NCBI RefSeq assembly: GCF_001905735.1
Contig: NZ_LISW01000004.1
Location: 558,001 to 622,000 of the forward strand
Source: Streptomyces sp. CB01249
Lineage (GTDB): Bacteria > Actinomycetota > Actinomycetes > Streptomycetales > Streptomycetaceae
Reading direction: 5' to 3'
DNA length: 64,000 bases
Made by a program: the position numbers and the translations under genes. This document shows positions 51,225-59,162 of the stretch, in pieces (within the stretch, counting starts at the first letter, position 1; each line of letters starts with the position of its first letter). The notes beneath the pieces are model-generated. The model was not told the DNA's origin. It worked only from the letters and a program-made list of their open reading frames with translations, and searched no databases.

Positions 51225-51929
51225 TTGAATACGCTTGCGCTCGGACCGAGCTGGCTGGACCCGGACTATCTCATCGGACAGTTCGGCCTGGCCGGTGTGC
51301 TGGTCATCGTCTTCGCCGAGTCCGGGCTGCTCATCGGCTTCTTCCTGCCCGGTGACTCCCTGCTGTTCACCACGGGCCTGCTGGTCACGACCGACAAGCT
51401 GCACACCCCGCTCTGGCTGGTCTGCGTCCTGGTCGCGCTCGCCGCGATCATCGGCGACCAGGTGGGCTACCTCTTCGGCCGCAAGGTCGGCCCCTCGCTC
51501 TTCAGCCGGCCCGACTCCCGCCTCTTCAAGCAGGAGAACGTCGAGAAGGCCCACGAGTTCTTCGAGAAGCACGGCCCGAAGTCGCTGATCCTGGCCCGCT
51601 TCGTGCCGATCGTGCGGACCTTCACTCCGATCATCGCGGGCGTCAGCCGGATGAACTACCGCTCGTTCATCGTGTTCAACGTGATCGGCGGCGTCCTCTG
51701 GGGCGTCGGCGTGACGCTGCTCGGCGCCGCCCTCGGCAACGTCGAGTTCGTCCACAAGAACATCGAGGCGATGCTCGTCCTGATCGTGCTGATCTCGGTC
51801 GTCCCGATCGCCATCGAGTTCCTGCGCGCCCGGAGCAAGTCCAAGAAGGAGGGCCCCGCCGCCGAAAACGGCGAGGTGCCCCCGCAGGACCCGGCCGGCG
51901 GCCGCCGCGGCCGCCACGCCAAGCGCTGA
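51225..51929 (+). CDS. DedA-family membrane protein
   Basis: 234 residues from TTG 51225 with GGAG upstream. DedA features: FAESGLLIGFFLPGDSLLF, GYLFGRKVGP, FFEKHGPKSLILARFVPIVRTFTPIIAG with the conserved Arg/Pro, and four to five helices. A Lys/Gly-rich tail ends the protein. These proteins flip lipids or carry undecaprenyl phosphate and support envelope and proton-gradient homeostasis. Monocistronic by appearance. Confidence 0.9.
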   Translation: MNTLALGPSWLDPDYLIGQFGLAGVLVIVFAESGLLIGFFLPGDSLLFTTGLLVTTDKLHTPLWLVCVLVALAAIIGDQVGYLFGRKVGPSLFSRPDSRLFKQENVEKAHEFFEKHGPKSLILARFVPIVRTFTPIIAGVSRMNYRSFIVFNVIGGVLWGVGVTLLGAALGNVEFVHKNIEAMLVLIVLISVVPIAIEFLRARSKSKKEGPAAENGEVPPQDPAGGRRGRHAKR

Positions 51930-51960
51930 GCGCCGTACGCCCCCCAGGGCCTGTCCGAGG

Positions 51961-53658
51961 TCAGAAGCCGCGCGTCCGCTTGGCCGCGCGGCGGTTCGCG
52001 CCGCCGACCGCGCCCGGCACCCGCATGAACAGCCGCGAGATCTCGCTCCCCAGGTTCACCCCGATGGCGATGGCCAGCGCCGTCGCCACCGCCGTGGACA
52101 GCGAGGCGAGGCCCCGGTCCAGCTCGTTCTGCGCGACGCCCAGCAGACCGAAGTACGTCGCCGAACCGGGCAGCAGCGGCCCGATCGCCGCCGTGATGTA
52201 CGGCAGCGAGGACGTGTAGCGGTACCGCGAGAACAGCTGCCCGAACAGCCCGACGAGCCCCGCCGCCGCGGCCGTCGCGGCCACCGCCGACAACTTGCCC
52301 GTCTGGGCCATCGCCCCGTAGACGATCCAGGCCACGCCGCCGTTCAGGGTCACCGCGAGCACCGTCGCCCGCTCCTGCTGGAGCAGGATCGCGAACGCCA
52401 GGGTCAGCACCATCGACGCGACGGTCTGGATCACCGGCCGGTCGTGCGTGATGAACCGCGCCTCCGGGTCCAGCTCGGCCCCCAGCTGAAGCCCCCCGTA
52501 CAGCGCCAGCAGCACCCCGGTGACGATCGCGATGAAGAAGTACAGGACCTCCAGGAGCCGTGCCGAGGCCGTGATGTAGTACCCGGTCAGACCGTCCTGC
52601 ACGCCCGCCACCAGCGCCCGCCCCGGCAGCAGCGCGAACAGCCCACCGGTGATCACCGCCGACGGCCGTACGTCCGACCAGTGCGTCAGCGTCAGCGCCA
52701 CGCCCATCGCGGCCGGCGGCATCGCCGCCACCACGAACTGGTAGAACTCCGGCAGCCCGCGCCCCGCGCACAGCCAGGCCAGCCGGTCACCGAGCATCGC
52801 CCCGAGCGCCGCGATCAGGAACACCAGCGGACCACCGCCGACCAGCACGGACGCCGCCCCGGCCAGCCCGCCGGCGGCCAGCGTGAGCACCCAGCCGGGA
52901 TACGGGTGCCGGTTGCGCCGGATCTCCGCGAGCCGCCGGTACGCCTCCTCCAGCGACACCTCGTCGTCGGCCGTCGTGATGTCGTCGATCAGCCGGAAGA
53001 CCGCCGCGAGCCGCGTGTAGTCGGTGCCCCGGCGGCGTACCGTACGGCTCGCCGTCACCGGGTCGTCCACCAGCGACGGCTGGTGCGAGATCGACAGCAG
53101 CGTGAACGTCACGGTCGGCTCGCAGCGGTCGAGCCCGTAGCTCCGCATCACCGCGAACATGGCCGCCTCGACGTCCTCGGCGCCCTCACCGCCCGCGAGC
53201 AGCAGCTCCCCGATACGCAGCGTCAGGTCGAGCACGCGCGGAACCGGGGGCCCGGCCTCCTCGTCGTGCCGCTGGACCGGCTCCGGGGCCGGGCGCTCGG
53301 CGACCGGCATCCGCAGCATCGTGCGCATCCGGTCCTGCCAGGGCGCCTCCTTGGTCAGCCGGACCATCGGCACCCCGTACGCCGGGGTGAACGCCGGCGG
53401 GGAGTCCCGGAAGCTGTACGTGCTCGGCGTGGCGAACGCCGAACCGGTCGTCTCGGACCCGGAAGCGGAACCCGTACCGGAACCGGAACCAGGGGCCGGC
53501 TGCTCCGGCGTCACGCCCTCCGGAAGGGCGAACTCCGACGTCGGGTGGTCCTCCTCGGGCGGCGCCACCGGTTCGGTCCCGGCCGGCCACGAGAAGGCGC
53601 TGTGCGCCTCATCGGACTGGGGCTTCTCGTCCTCGGGCCCGCCCGGTTCCGCCACCAC
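51961..53658 (-). CDS. ThrE-like threonine/serine exporter
   Basis: 565 residues from GTG 53658 with GAGGAG upstream. A long acidic/Pro-rich N-terminus (about 1-120) precedes the ThrE N-terminal domain (VLDLTLRIGELLLAGGEGAED, SYGLDRCEPTVTFTLL) and about ten helices (from 255 to 545), including the second ThrE_2 block with PGSATYFGLLGVAQNELDRG. The disordered N-terminus is longer than in C. glutamicum ThrE. Likely exports Thr/Ser or small amino acids. Downstream of the pyrophosphatase gene on the same strand, but a strong terminator lies between. Confidence 0.87.
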   Translation of the reverse strand: MVAEPGGPEDEKPQSDEAHSAFSWPAGTEPVAPPEEDHPTSEFALPEGVTPEQPAPGSGSGTGSASGSETTGSAFATPSTYSFRDSPPAFTPAYGVPMVRLTKEAPWQDRMRTMLRMPVAERPAPEPVQRHDEEAGPPVPRVLDLTLRIGELLLAGGEGAEDVEAAMFAVMRSYGLDRCEPTVTFTLLSISHQPSLVDDPVTASRTVRRRGTDYTRLAAVFRLIDDITTADDEVSLEEAYRRLAEIRRNRHPYPGWVLTLAAGGLAGAASVLVGGGPLVFLIAALGAMLGDRLAWLCAGRGLPEFYQFVVAAMPPAAMGVALTLTHWSDVRPSAVITGGLFALLPGRALVAGVQDGLTGYYITASARLLEVLYFFIAIVTGVLLALYGGLQLGAELDPEARFITHDRPVIQTVASMVLTLAFAILLQQERATVLAVTLNGGVAWIVYGAMAQTGKLSAVAATAAAAGLVGLFGQLFSRYRYTSSLPYITAAIGPLLPGSATYFGLLGVAQNELDRGLASLSTAVATALAIAIGVNLGSEISRLFMRVPGAVGGANRRAAKRTRGF

Positions 53659-53737
53659 TCGACCTCGCTCCTCCTCGGCTGCGCGTCCTCGGGCGCACTC
53701 CTGCCCAGTATGGCCACGCCCAAGGGAGGGCACACGG

Positions 53738-53773
53738 AACGGGCGGCACACCCGCGTGGGTGTACCGCCCGTT
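53738..53773 (-). terminator. strong hairpin terminator of the pyrophosphatase gene
   Basis: Sixteen-base arms (53738-53753 and 53758-53773) with a single mismatch around a 4-base loop, starting 29 bases after the pyrophosphatase stop. This separates the pyrophosphatase from the ThrE-like gene. Confidence 0.8.
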
Positions 53774-53801
53774 TCGTAGCCCGCTCACACGAAGCGGAAC
53801 G

Positions 53802-54296
53802 TCAGTGCGCGCCGCCCTGCGCCTCAAGGCGCTTGCGGGAGGCGACGATCTCGGCCTCGGCCTCGGCGCGGCCGACCCAGTCGGCGCCCTCGACGGACTT
53901 GCCCGGCTCCAGGTCCTTGTAGACCTCGAAGAAGTGCTGGATCTCCAGGCGGTCGAACTCCGACACGTGCTGGATGTCCTGGAGGTGCTCCACCCGGGGG
54001 TCGGAGGCCGGGACGCACAGCAGCTTGTCGTCGCCGCCGGCCTCGTCGGTCATCCGGAACATGCCGATCGCGCGGCACTTGATGAGGCAGCCCGGGAACG
54101 TCGGCTCCTCCAGGATGACGAGCGCGTCCAGCGGGTCGCCGTCCTCACCGAGGGTGTCCTCGACGAAGCCGTAGTCCGCCGGGTAGCTGGTCGAGGTGAA
54201 GAGCCGACGGTCCAGACGAATCCGGCCGGTCTCGTGATCCACCTCGTACTTGTTGCGCGAACCCTTCGGGATCTCGATAACGACGTCGAACTCCAC
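53802..54296 (-). CDS. ppa: inorganic pyrophosphatase
   Basis: 164 residues from GTG 54296, with GGAGGA at the right spacing; starts further upstream lack one. Family I soluble pyrophosphatase: IEIPKGSRNKYEVD, YPADYGFVEDTLGEDGDPLD with the metal Asp cluster, and FFEVYKDLEPGK. Cytosolic; hydrolyses PPi from biosynthetic reactions. Its place next to dacB-tilS-hpt-ftsH is standard for Streptomyces. Confidence 0.95.
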   Translation of the reverse strand: MEFDVVIEIPKGSRNKYEVDHETGRIRLDRRLFTSTSYPADYGFVEDTLGEDGDPLDALVILEEPTFPGCLIKCRAIGMFRMTDEAGGDDKLLCVPASDPRVEHLQDIQHVSEFDRLEIQHFFEVYKDLEPGKSVEGADWVGRAEAEAEIVASRKRLEAQGGAH

Positions 54297-54382
54297 GGGT
54301 GGCTCCTCCATGATCAACACATACGACTGGTGGTTAAGTGTCCCTCACGCAGATGTGTGCTCGCGAAAGGGGCTGGTCAACG

Positions 54383-55873
54383 GTGGCCGAGCCGGTGGAA
54401 AGACCGTCGACGGAACCGCCCGGCACGCCCGGCGGCGGTATCGCGGCCCGTCTGGGCGTACGCGGCGGAGTGAACGACTGGCAGTTCACGGCCGTGTCCG
54501 CCGTCGTCGGACTGGCCCTCGCGGCCGGCGCCGTCCTCGCCGCCGGACCCTGGGACTCGGGTCAGCGTAAGGCCGAGCGGGACCGGGCGGTCGCCGCCGA
54601 AGGAACAGGTGGCGTACATCACGACGGCGGCGACCCGGAGGGCCCCGCCCCCGCTCCCAGCGCCCCCGCCGTCCTCGCCGCCCTGTCCGCCACGGGCACC
54701 GGCCCGAAGGACGCCCCGGCCGGTGCCACCCGCGACCTGCGCGCCGTCCTGGAACCGCTGCTGGAGAACGACGCGCTCGGCACCCGGCGCGCCGCCGTCG
54801 TCATCGACACCGCCACCGGCAAACGGCTCTACGGCAAGGGCGCCGACGCCCCCATGACGCCCGCCTCCACCGTCAAGATCGCCACCACCGTCGCCGCCCT
54901 CGGCGCCCTCGGCCCCGCCCACCGCATCCCCACCACCGTGCGCGCCTCCGACGACCTGCGCACCGTCACCCTCGTCGGCGGCGGCGACCCCACCCTCGAC
55001 AAGGCCGCCCTGCGCGCCCTCGCCACCGAGACCGCCCGCGCCCTCAAGACCGGCAAGGCCCCCTCCGTACGGCTGCGCTACGACGCCTCCGCCTATTCGG
55101 GGCCCACGCACCACCCGATCGGCCCCAACGAGAACATCGCGCCCATGAGCGCCCTGATGCTCAACGAGGGCCGCCAGGACGACTCCACCAAGGGCCCCGC
55201 CACACGCACCGAGGACCCGGCGGGCGACGCCGCCCGCGCCTTCGCCGGATACCTGAAGGACGCCGGGGTCACCACCAAGGGCGCGCCCGCCCCCGGCCGC
55301 CCCGCCAAGACGTCCCGTACGGTCGCCACCCACCTCTCCGCCCCCCTCTCCGGCCTGGTCGAACGCGCCCTGACCAACAGCGACAACGACATCGCCGAGG
55401 CCCTGGCCCGGCAGACCGCCATCGCCGCCGGGCAGCCCGCCGACTTCACGGGCGGCCGACGGGCCGTCACCGCCGGTCTGAAGAAGCTCGGCCTGCCCCT
55501 CAAGGGCGTGAACATCGCCGACGGCAGCGGGCTCAACCGCGAGGACAAGGTGACCGCGGCCCTGCTCGCCGGGCTCCTCGCCCGGGCGGCCGACCCCGCC
55601 CACCCCGAACTGCGCGCCGTCCTCACCGGCCTCCCCGTGGCCGGATTCAGCGGCACGCTCAGCAGCCGCTACACCAGCGAGGCCGGCGGCACCGGCTTCA
55701 TCCGCGCCAAGACCGGCACCCTCACCGGCGTCAACAGCCTCGCCGGGACCGTCGTGGACACCCAGGGACGACTGCTCTCCTTCGCCTTCCTCGCCTCCGG
55801 CACCACCGCCCCCACCGAGGCCCAGAAGGCCCTCGACAAACTCGCCACCGCACTCGGCGCCGGGAAGCGATGA
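54383..55873 (+). CDS. dacB: D-alanyl-D-alanine carboxypeptidase/endopeptidase, PBP4 type
   Basis: 496 residues from GTG 54383 (AAAGGGG upstream). One membrane helix near residues 37-58 anchors it; an Asp/Pro-rich linker follows. Peptidase S13 motifs: PASTVKIAT (SxxK), TNSDNDIAEA (SxN) and IRAKTGTLTG (KTG) are all intact. It trims or cleaves peptidoglycan peptides outside the membrane. The N-terminal extension is longer than in soluble PBP4. Divergent from the pyrophosphatase gene. Confidence 0.9.
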   Translation: MAEPVERPSTEPPGTPGGGIAARLGVRGGVNDWQFTAVSAVVGLALAAGAVLAAGPWDSGQRKAERDRAVAAEGTGGVHHDGGDPEGPAPAPSAPAVLAALSATGTGPKDAPAGATRDLRAVLEPLLENDALGTRRAAVVIDTATGKRLYGKGADAPMTPASTVKIATTVAALGALGPAHRIPTTVRASDDLRTVTLVGGGDPTLDKAALRALATETARALKTGKAPSVRLRYDASAYSGPTHHPIGPNENIAPMSALMLNEGRQDDSTKGPATRTEDPAGDAARAFAGYLKDAGVTTKGAPAPGRPAKTSRTVATHLSAPLSGLVERALTNSDNDIAEALARQTAIAAGQPADFTGGRRAVTAGLKKLGLPLKGVNIADGSGLNREDKVTAALLAGLLARAADPAHPELRAVLTGLPVAGFSGTLSSRYTSEAGGTGFIRAKTGTLTGVNSLAGTVVDTQGRLLSFAFLASGTTAPTEAQKALDKLATALGAGKR

Positions 55874-55922
55874 GCGCGTCAACACCGCACCGCATCAAGG
55901 GGCGAGCACGTACGGTTGACGC

Positions 55923-57056
55923 ATGACGAGCATCGGTGGTGCAGGGATGGTCGACTGGAACCTCGCGGTCGCGACCGCGACCCGGCTTGTGCGGCCGGGT
56001 CCCGAGATCAGCCGCGAGGAGGCCCGCGAGGTCGTCGCGGAGCTGCGCAGGCACGCGAAGGCGGCGGAGGAGCACGTCCGCGCCTTCACCCTGATGATCC
56101 CCGAGGGAACAGAGCCGGAGGACACCCCCGTCCTCGTCGTGGACCGCACCGGCTGGATCAGGGCCAACGTCGCCGGATTCCGCGAACTGCTGCGCCCCCT
56201 CCTGGAGAAGATGGAGGAACGGCGCTCCGGCGGCGCGGGCGGCGCCGTGCTCGGCGCGGTCGGCTCCAAGGTCACCGGCGTCGAGGTCGGCATGCTGCTG
56301 TCCTTCCTCGCCTCCCGCGTCCTCGGCCAGTACGAGACCTTCGCCCCCGCCTCCCGCGAGCTCCCCGCCTCCGCCGACGGCGGCGGACGCCTCCTGCTCG
56401 TCGCGCCGAACATCGTCCACGTGGAACGCGAGCTGGACGCGGACCCGCACGACTTCCGGCTCTGGGTCGCCCTCCACGAGGAGACCCACCGCACCCAGTT
56501 CACCGCGGTGCCCTGGCTCCGCGACCACCTCCAGGGCGAGATCCAGTCCTTCCTGGACGAGACCGACGTCGACCCGATGACCTTCCTGGAGCGGCTGCGC
56601 GAGGCCGCCCAGTCCCTCGCCGGCGGCCGGCCCGAGGGCGAGGAGGGTGAGGACGGCGGCCGCAGCCTGGTCGAGCTCGTCCAGACCCCCGCCCAGCGCG
56701 AGATCCTCGGCCGCCTCACCGCAGTCATGTCCCTCCTGGAAGGACACGCCGACTACGTCATGGACGGCGTCGGCCCCGAGGTGGTCTCCTCCGTCGCCGA
56801 GATCCGCGAGAAGTTCCAGCAGCGCCGCGCCCAGGGCGCCGGACGCCTCGACCAGGCCCTGCGCAAGCTGCTCGGCCTCGACGCCAAGCTGCGCCAGTAC
56901 CGGGACGGCGAACGCTTCGTGCGCGCCGTCGTGGACGAGGTCGGCATGGACGGCTTCAACCGGGTGTGGACCTCGCCCAACACCCTCCCCACCAAGGCGG
57001 AGATCGCCCGCCCCGCGGACTGGATCGCGAGGGTGCACCGTAAGGCAGAGTCGTGA
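55923..57056 (+). CDS. zincin-like metallopeptidase family protein (DUF2342)
   Basis: 377 residues from ATG 55923. WVALHEETHRTQFTAVPWLR has the HExxH zinc site and SLLEGHADYVMDGVG the downstream Glu. The N-terminal MVDWNLAVATATRLVRPGPE and the spacing of motifs match the actinobacterial family annotated as zinc-dependent metalloprotease or F420-biosynthesis-associated. Proteolysis is unproven. TACGGT ends six bases before the ATG, suggesting a leaderless mRNA. Conserved neighbour of dacB and tilS. Confidence 0.88.
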   Translation: MTSIGGAGMVDWNLAVATATRLVRPGPEISREEAREVVAELRRHAKAAEEHVRAFTLMIPEGTEPEDTPVLVVDRTGWIRANVAGFRELLRPLLEKMEERRSGGAGGAVLGAVGSKVTGVEVGMLLSFLASRVLGQYETFAPASRELPASADGGGRLLLVAPNIVHVERELDADPHDFRLWVALHEETHRTQFTAVPWLRDHLQGEIQSFLDETDVDPMTFLERLREAAQSLAGGRPEGEEGEDGGRSLVELVQTPAQREILGRLTAVMSLLEGHADYVMDGVGPEVVSSVAEIREKFQQRRAQGAGRLDQALRKLLGLDAKLRQYRDGERFVRAVVDEVGMDGFNRVWTSPNTLPTKAEIARPADWIARVHRKAES

Positions 57057-57245
57057 TCAAGGTCCCCGGTACGAAGGCAACGCGCCGGTAATCACCCATC
57101 CGAGGGACCGTAGGGGCATGGGAAGGCGTGCAATGCTCGATGAACGGCATTGCTCTGTCACCATCGACGCACTCTGAGTGACGGCACTCCTTCCCGTCCC
57201 GGCACTCCGAGACACCCCTCAAGCTCCTCACGAAGGGCACCGGAC

Positions 57246-58328
57246 ATGGGTCCCCATCCTGCGGTCGCGGCGATACGCCTGGCGGTCCGCCGCGTACTCC
57301 ACGACGTCATCGCCGAACACGCCGAACAGACCGAACGCGCCGGGCACGCCCCGCACCCCGAGCTAGCCGGGGCCGGCGGGGGCAGCCGCCTCGGCACGCT
57401 CCCCGACCGCCCCGACACCCCCCTGGTGCTCGTGGCCTGCTCCGGCGGCGCCGACTCCATGGCGCTCGCCTCCGCCCTCGCCTTCGAGGCCCGCAAACTC
57501 CCCGTCCGAGCCGGCGGCATCACCGTCGACCACGGCCTCCAGGACGGCTCCGACCTCCGCGCCGCCGAGGTCGCCGCCCGGCTCGCCGCCATGGACCTCG
57601 GCCCCGCCGAGGCCGTCGCCGTCCACGTCGGCCGCGACGGCGGACCCGAGGCCGCCGCCCGCGACGCCCGCTACGCCGCGCTCGACGCCGCCGCCGAACG
57701 CCACGGCGCCGCCGCGGTCCTCCTCGGCCACACCCGCGACGACCAGGCCGAGACCGTCCTGCTGGGCCTCGCCCGCGGCTCCGGCATCCGCTCCCTGTCC
57801 GGCATGGCCGCCGCCTCCGGCCCGGCCGGCCGCTACCGCCGCCCCTTCCTCCAGCTCGACCGGCAGACCGCCCGCACCGCCTGCCTCGCCCAGTCCCTGC
57901 CCGTCTGGGACGACCCCCACAACATCGACCCCGCCTACACCCGCTCCCGGCTGCGCCACGAGGGCCTGCCCGCCCTGGAGAAGGCCCTCGGCAAGGGCGT
58001 GGTCGAAGCCCTCGCCCGTACGGCCCAGCTCTCCCGCGACGACGCGGACGCCCTCGACACCTGGGCCGCCGCCGCCGACCGTGACGTACGCGACGACGCG
58101 GGGCGGCTCGAATGCTCCAAGCTCTACGCGCTGCCGCCCGCCGTACGCCGCCGGGTGCTGCGCCGGGCGGCCATAGAGGCGGGTTCCCCGGCCGGTTCGC
58201 TCTTCGCCCGGCACATCGAGGAAGTCGACCGCCTGGTCACCGGCTGGCGCGGCCAGCAGGCCATCAACCTCCCCGGCCGCGTCGAAGCCCTGCGGCAGGG
58301 TGGCAGACTGGTCATCCGGCAGAGCTGA
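57246..58328 (+). CDS. tilS: tRNA(Ile)-lysidine synthetase
   Basis: 360 residues from ATG 57246. ATP-binding P-loop VACSGGADSMALASALAFE, VDHGLQ and GHTRDDQAETVLLGLARG are the TilS N-type PPase motifs; a TilS substrate-binding domain (about 220-340) follows and the C-terminal extra domain of E. coli TilS is missing, as is usual here. It makes lysidine at C34 of the CAU tRNA(Ile). Essential. The upstream gap 57057-57245 shows no gene. Confidence 0.94.
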   Translation: MGPHPAVAAIRLAVRRVLHDVIAEHAEQTERAGHAPHPELAGAGGGSRLGTLPDRPDTPLVLVACSGGADSMALASALAFEARKLPVRAGGITVDHGLQDGSDLRAAEVAARLAAMDLGPAEAVAVHVGRDGGPEAAARDARYAALDAAAERHGAAAVLLGHTRDDQAETVLLGLARGSGIRSLSGMAAASGPAGRYRRPFLQLDRQTARTACLAQSLPVWDDPHNIDPAYTRSRLRHEGLPALEKALGKGVVEALARTAQLSRDDADALDTWAAAADRDVRDDAGRLECSKLYALPPAVRRRVLRRAAIEAGSPAGSLFARHIEEVDRLVTGWRGQQAINLPGRVEALRQGGRLVIRQS

Positions 58329-58414
58329 CGCACGAGCGGCTGACACGCAGGGCGAGCGGCCGCGCAGGTCCGGGACTCCACCCCCGGACCCGGCAGGCAC
58401 AGAAAGAGACGCGG

Positions 58415-58969
58415 GTGAACGAGAAGGACATGGGCACCGACCTCCAGTCGGTGCTCCTCACCAAGGAAGAGATCGACGCGAAGCTCGTGGAGCTGGCCGC
58501 GAAGATCGACGCGGAGTACGCCGGCAAGGACCTGCTCCTCGTCGGGGTCCTCAAGGGCGCCGTCATGGTCATGGCGGACCTGGCGCGTGCGCTGTCCACC
58601 CCCGTCACCATGGACTGGATGGCCGTCTCCTCGTACGGCGCGGGCACCCAGTCCTCCGGTGTCGTCCGGATCCTCAAGGACCTGGACACCGACATCAAGG
58701 GCAAGCACGTCCTGATCGTCGAGGACATCATCGACTCCGGCCTGACGCTGTCCTGGCTGATGTCGAACCTGGGCTCGCGCGAGCCCGCCTCGCTGGAGAT
58801 CTGCACCCTCCTGCGCAAGCCGGACGCGGCCAAGGTCGCGCTCGACTGCAAGTGGGTCGGCTTCGACATTCCCAACGAGTTCGTCGTCGGCTACGGCCTC
58901 GACTACGCCGAGAAGTACCGCAACCTCCCCTTCGTCGGGACCCTCGCCCCGCACGTATACGGAGGCTGA
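58415..58969 (+). CDS. hpt: hypoxanthine phosphoribosyltransferase
   Basis: 184 residues from GTG 58415 (ATG 58430 is possible). PRPP-binding loop VLIVEDIIDSGLTL, GVLKGAVMVMADLARAL, FDIPNEFVVGYGLDYAEKYR and YRNLPFVG are the HPRT features. It salvages hypoxanthine and guanine. Follows tilS after 86 bases; tilS-hpt-ftsH order is widely conserved. Confidence 0.95.
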   Translation: MNEKDMGTDLQSVLLTKEEIDAKLVELAAKIDAEYAGKDLLLVGVLKGAVMVMADLARALSTPVTMDWMAVSSYGAGTQSSGVVRILKDLDTDIKGKHVLIVEDIIDSGLTLSWLMSNLGSREPASLEICTLLRKPDAAKVALDCKWVGFDIPNEFVVGYGLDYAEKYRNLPFVGTLAPHVYGG

Positions 58970-59162
58970 GGGCCCGCGGACCCGCCGCAGGGCCCGCCGG
59001 GAACCCTCACGGGCCGCCCGCCGTTGAGCCTTCGAGGCGCGATTGCCGGACGTCCGAGGCGGACGCCGGTGACCATGCTGGGGTACCGTCCGAAGAACAG
59101 TCTTTACTCACAGCAGCATTTACCTACGGGCAGGAGGGACGGGGCGTCTTCGCCTCGTATGG

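Noticed and set aside
51946..51962. AGGGCCTGTCCGA, similar to the MITE end
   Set aside because: Only one end is visible between two convergent genes and it lacks the CTAG frame.
57057..57245. Possible tRNA or small RNA before tilS
   Set aside because: No cloverleaf or conserved arms could be drawn from the sequence.
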